From positions 1 through 23,496 of the forward strand of contig USSP01000003.1 in NCBI GenBank assembly GCA_900557385.1: a stretch of DNA of 23,496 bases, in the 5' to 3' direction. The notes beneath the pieces are model-generated. The model searched no databases. It was not told where the DNA came from and saw only the letters and a program-made list of their open reading frames with translations. This DNA is from an uncultured Lachnospiraceae bacterium. GTDB lineage: Bacteria > Bacillota > Clostridia > Lachnospirales > Lachnospiraceae. How positions within the stretch are numbered: the first letter of the stretch is position 1; every line of letters begins with the position of its first letter. The translations under genes and the position numbers were made by a program. Shown here one piece after another: positions 22,976 through 23,496 of this stretch.

Positions 22976-23496
22976 ATGGAGCGACATATCACTGCACCGT
23001 TCAGTAGAGAAACGGCAGCATCTCTCAAAGCAGGGGACTATGTTTATATTACTGGAACTATTTATACGGCGAGAGATGCAGCTCACAAAAGAATGCAGGA
23101 AGCCTTGGATGCAGGTCAGCCACTGCCACTGGATCTTGCCGGAAATGTAATCTATTATATGGGACCTTCCCCGGCGAGAGAGGGACGACCGATTGGATCT
23201 GCGGGACCTACCACAGCCAGTCGGATGGATAAATATGCTCCGAAATTGTTGGATTTAGGGTTGGCAGGTATGATTGGTAAAGGGAAGCGCAGTCGGGCTG
23301 TACAGGATGCGATTGTTCGGAACCAGTCTGTGTATTTTGCAGCAATAGGTGGAGCGGGAGCCTTACTTTCCAAAGCGATTACAAAAGCGGAAGTGATTGC
23401 CTATGATGATCTGGGCACAGAAGCAATTCGCAAATTAGAAGTGGAAAACTTCCCTGTTATTGTAGTGATTGATGCTCAAGGAAACAATCTTTATGA
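22976..23496 (+). CDS. Fumarate hydratase class I, beta subunit (3' partial)
   Basis: This is the partner of the alpha subunit. It starts at ATG 22976 with GGAG about 6 nt upstream and reads open to the end of the window; 173 codons are visible. Family motifs: LKAGDYVYITGTIYTARDAAHKRM near the N terminus, MGPSPAREGRPIGSAGPTT with SRMD (substrate-binding region), LGLAGMIGKGKRS, and FAAIGGAGALLS. The visible part shows no frameshift. L-tartrate dehydratase beta is the main alternative. The structured spacer before it means it may be translated or transcribed at a different level from alpha. Confidence 0.93.
   Translation, partial: MERHITAPFSRETAASLKAGDYVYITGTIYTARDAAHKRMQEALDAGQPLPLDLAGNVIYYMGPSPAREGRPIGSAGPTTASRMDKYAPKLLDLGLAGMIGKGKRSRAVQDAIVRNQSVYFAAIGGAGALLSKAITKAEVIAYDDLGTEAIRKLEVENFPVIVVIDAQGNNLY

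Overview
The window looks like chromosome of a Gram-positive, flagellated clostridium, most likely in the family Lachnospiraceae. The reasons are the gene families present: a BofA-type sporulation protein, a DUF2508/YaaL-like protein, a Flp1-like Tad pilin with a DUF5702-type protein, a flagellin with its own FliS-like chaperone, and a two-subunit class I fumarate hydratase. Shine-Dalgarno sequences are strong and many gene ends overlap. Nearly everything is on the + strand. I see no rRNA, tRNA, CRISPR array, insertion sequence or phage gene. The genus is not resolved.

Region by region: (1) 1-3958 holds the end of a very acidic protein with an AAA+-like domain whose nucleotide-binding motifs are degenerate, followed by glycogen branching enzyme GlgB. 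(2) 3963-8936 is a small flagellar unit: a sigma-28-like promoter laid over the glgB terminator, a 993-residue protein with a FliK-like C-terminal region, flagellin, and a FliS-like chaperone. (3) 8886-9660 holds a minus-strand DUF2508 gene that overlaps the 3' end of the fliS-like gene, and a divergent bofA, with sporulation-type promoter candidates between them. (4) 9689-18220 is a compact Tad/Flp pilus operon. Its leader carries a dyad over the -35, a near-consensus sigma-A promoter, a hairpin at the transcript start, a perfect Shine-Dalgarno and probably an ATT start codon. The genes are prepilin peptidase, tadZ, tadA, tadB, tadC (with a large extracytoplasmic insertion), Flp pilin, a DUF5702-type protein, a TadE-like protein with two Cys/His repeats, a second prepilin peptidase and a second TadE-like protein. 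(5) 18264-20530 holds a membrane-anchored FHA protein and a rhomboid protease. (6) 20527-23496 is housekeeping: a flavodoxin-like/SCP2 fusion, a HIT protein, and fumarate hydratase alpha and beta (beta runs off the window), with an unusual structured 167-nt spacer between the two subunits.

The Tad genes form a nearly complete pilus machine. The peptidases process the pilin and pseudopilins, TadA powers assembly through TadB/TadC, and TadZ probably positions the apparatus. The FHA protein and the rhomboid follow on the same strand without an obvious terminator, so they may regulate or process pilus components; that link is inference. The strongest candidates for undescribed biology are the Tad operon leader, the insertion in TadC, the duplicated Cys/His modules on the TadE-like pseudopilin, and the structured element between the fumarase genes.
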